NCBI RefSeq assembly: GCF_900114785.1
Contig: NZ_FOUG01000009.1
Coordinates: forward strand, 1-64,000
DNA from: Variovorax sp. OV329
GTDB lineage: Bacteria; Pseudomonadota; Gammaproteobacteria; Burkholderiales; Burkholderiaceae_C
Reading direction: 5' to 3'
DNA: 64,000 nt
Below the pieces are notes generated by a model. It saw only the letters and a list, made by a program, of their open reading frames with translations. It made no database searches and was not told where the DNA came from. Both the position numbers and the translations under genes were made by a program. Shown piece by piece: positions 62,745 through 64,000 of this stretch; the first letter of the stretch is position 1, and each line of letters begins with the position of its first letter.

Positions 62745-63513
62745 GGTGGTCGAGGGCCGTTCATTGGCGCCGGGAAACAAGCGTTGGCACCATCGCAACA
62801 GGAGCGAAGCCGCACTCAGGATGCGTCGATCGCGTCCGCCGCCCCATGCCGATTCTGTCCGCCCGCTTCATCCGCATCCCGTCCTTCGGCAAGTACCGAG
62901 GGCGCAAGTGTCCAGCCCTTCCTCGTGCCGGAAAATCCGTCTAACGGAGTACCGGACCTGCCATGCCTAGGGCGAAGGCACTAGGATTGCGAACGAGCAT
63001 TGCGGTCACCTGGACCTCCAGGTCCGCAGAGGCTCGTTGGATTCAACAGGGAGAAGAAAATGAAAGAAGACAAGCGCCCGCATGGGCTTGCGGGGCTGCG
63101 CCATGATGCGCCGCGCTGGATGTGTGGGTGACGAGCTCGATGGCGGCGGAAAGGTCCTTCCGTACGACGGCATGCCGTGATCAGAAAGCTTGTGTTCGTT
63201 GCCGTCGGCTTGTCGTGCGGCTACGCCTTCATCGTTCTCCCGAGCTTTGTTCTGGCAACTGCCCAACTTCCGATGTGCGTCGAATCATGTCCGGGCTGGT
63301 TGCGGGCCGCCTCGTGGGGCATCTACCTTCTCTTGCCCTTGTTCTGGAGCATCCTTCTGCTGCGCACTTGCGGCCACGCCGGGGCGATGCCTCGGGCCAG
63401 GACGATGGTTCATGCAGCACTTGGATCGTTGGTGCTCGTGTCTGCGTTCGGATGGCTGCTGTACGCATTCCAGGTGCGCGCCATCTGACCTGAGCGCCTG
63501 CAGGAGTGGCGCC
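62745..63513. other. Long spacer between tssK and tssL
   Basis: 769 bp with lower coding order than the rest of the locus. It breaks the otherwise tightly packed minus-strand operon and holds one small plus-strand ORF of doubtful status (63177-63488). I see no RNA gene, transposon remnant or direct repeat in it. It must contain the promoter of the tssL-tssM transcript if tssK is not co-transcribed, but no clear -10/-35 pair stands out. Confidence 0.5.
63177..63488 (+). CDS. Possible small membrane protein in the tssK-tssL spacer
   Basis: A 103-residue ORF on the strand opposite to its neighbours, starting with GTG, with three hydrophobic segments (VFVAVGLSCGYAFIVLPSFVL; WGIYLLLPLFWSILLL; HAALGSLVLVSAFGWLLYAF) and a few Cys. 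The hydrophobic pattern is protein-like, but there is no clear ribosome site and no family is recognised. It may be a genuine passenger or a chance ORF. Confidence 0.35.
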   Translation: MIRKLVFVAVGLSCGYAFIVLPSFVLATAQLPMCVESCPGWLRAASWGIYLLLPLFWSILLLRTCGHAGAMPRARTMVHAALGSLVLVSAFGWLLYAFQVRAI

Positions 63514-64000
63514 TCAGGGGCTTTTGATCGCCCAGAAGGCGAGCTCCAGTCCAGGAAAGTCGCCGGCGATGTGCATCGCGATGCCGCCGGACTGCTCCAG
63601 CTGCCGCCACAGGTCGCTGCTGCGGGTCTCCAGCTCGAAATAGCTGGCGCCGGCATGGAAGGGAATCTGCCGCGGCGCCACCGGCATGGCGTTGAGCGCC
63701 ACGCCCGGCAGGGCCAGCGTGACCAGGTCGCGGATGCGCTCCACCGGCCCGATGGTGACCTGCGTGGGGAAGCGTGCGCGCAGCGACTCGCCCGGCATCT
63801 GCGCCGTGGCCGCCAGCACGAAGGTGGCCTTGCGCTGCAGGTCCGTGTCCTTCACCACCGCCACGTGCACGTTGTTCTTGCGCTCGTGCAGTTCGATGCG
63901 GATGGCGGCGCGGTCGATCACCATCGAGAAGCTGCGGCGCAGGTCGTCCATCACCGGCTTGAAGCTCAGCGCCAGGTCGTCGTGAACGTAGGGCCCGAAG
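63514..64000 (-). CDS. tssK: T6SS baseplate protein TssK, C-terminal part (cut by window edge)
   Basis: The last 161 residues of TssK: DDLRRSFSMVIDRAAIRIEL, LAATAQMPGESLRARFPTQV, and the C-terminal SYFELETRSSDLWRQLEQSGGIAMHIAGDFPGLELAFWAIK, which is the membrane-complex-binding domain. TssK links the baseplate to TssL/TssM. The start lies beyond the right edge. Confidence 0.94.
   Translation of the reverse strand, partial: FGPYVHDDLALSFKPVMDDLRRSFSMVIDRAAIRIELHERKNNVHVAVVKDTDLQRKATFVLAATAQMPGESLRARFPTQVTIGPVERIRDLVTLALPGVALNAMPVAPRQIPFHAGASYFELETRSSDLWRQLEQSGGIAMHIAGDFPGLELAFWAIKSP

Noticed and set aside
16230-64000. Signs that the T6SS locus is a recent genomic island (integrase, IS elements, attachment repeats at tRNA genes).
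   Set aside because: No transposase, integrase or flanking direct repeat was seen, the tRNA genes lie 15 kb away next to tuf, and base composition looks uniform.

Overview
The window is high-GC DNA (about two thirds G+C by eye) from a betaproteobacterium, most likely of the Comamonadaceae (Variovorax/Acidovorax type). The clues are the tRNA-Tyr-Gly-Thr-tuf order at the left edge, a Bug-family solute receptor, the split trp operon layout (trpE, trpG, trpD, trpC with passengers), and a type VI secretion system (T6SS) cluster whose accessory genes resemble those of that family. The genus is inferred; there is no 16S gene here.

Positions 1-15,983 are housekeeping and metabolism. On the minus strand lie tuf (cut by the left edge) and three tRNA genes with a clear promoter. 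Next come a Bug receptor and a carboxymuconolactone decarboxylase/SDR fusion, divergent from a LacI regulator with two palindromic operator candidates between them. The trp operon follows, read leftwards: a Trp-rich leader peptide and attenuator, trpE, a GxxExxY protein, trpG, threonine aldolase, a LysE exporter, trpD, trpC, ung. After it lie a chalcone-isomerase-like exported protein, gph, a lipoprotein, an exported protein with two similar halves, and an orphan NarL-type response regulator.

Positions 16,230-64,000 hold one very large T6SS locus. All thirteen core genes (tssA to tssM) can be recognised, tssK being cut by the right edge. A plus-strand block carries a second TssL (with a DUF4384-like tail), a short TssM-like protein without a Walker A motif, tssA, tssB, tssC, hcp, a CHAP-like candidate effector and a YiaA/B membrane protein; tssJ is embedded on the minus strand. 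The long minus-strand block, read from the right edge leftwards, is: tssK, tssL-OmpA, tssM, tagF, a Ser/Thr kinase, mltA, an ECF-sigma-like protein, a one-TM protein, a periplasmic caspase-like protease, a divergent Hcp, a flavin reductase, tagJ, tssE, tssF, tssG, clpV, a PI-PLC-like candidate effector, a TPR-methyltransferase, vgrG, DUF6484, DUF2169, a ketosynthase-like protein lacking the catalytic Cys, a DUF4150 PAAR-like nuclease toxin with a DUF3396 immunity protein, three small or unknown genes, a FHA protein, a PP2C phosphatase and a CHAT protease.

Read together, this is a T6SS with an unusually rich control layer. It has a kinase, phosphatase and FHA circuit with matching R-T-V-I motifs on kinase and TssL. 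It has two clan-CD (caspase-like) proteases, a sigma/TM/caspase module, and a duplicated, apparently ATPase-dead membrane pair. At least three effector modules are carried on or near Hcp, PAAR-like and VgrG proteins. The sigma/TM/caspase module, the degenerate TssM paralogue and the shared DUF4384-like periplasmic tails look the least described.
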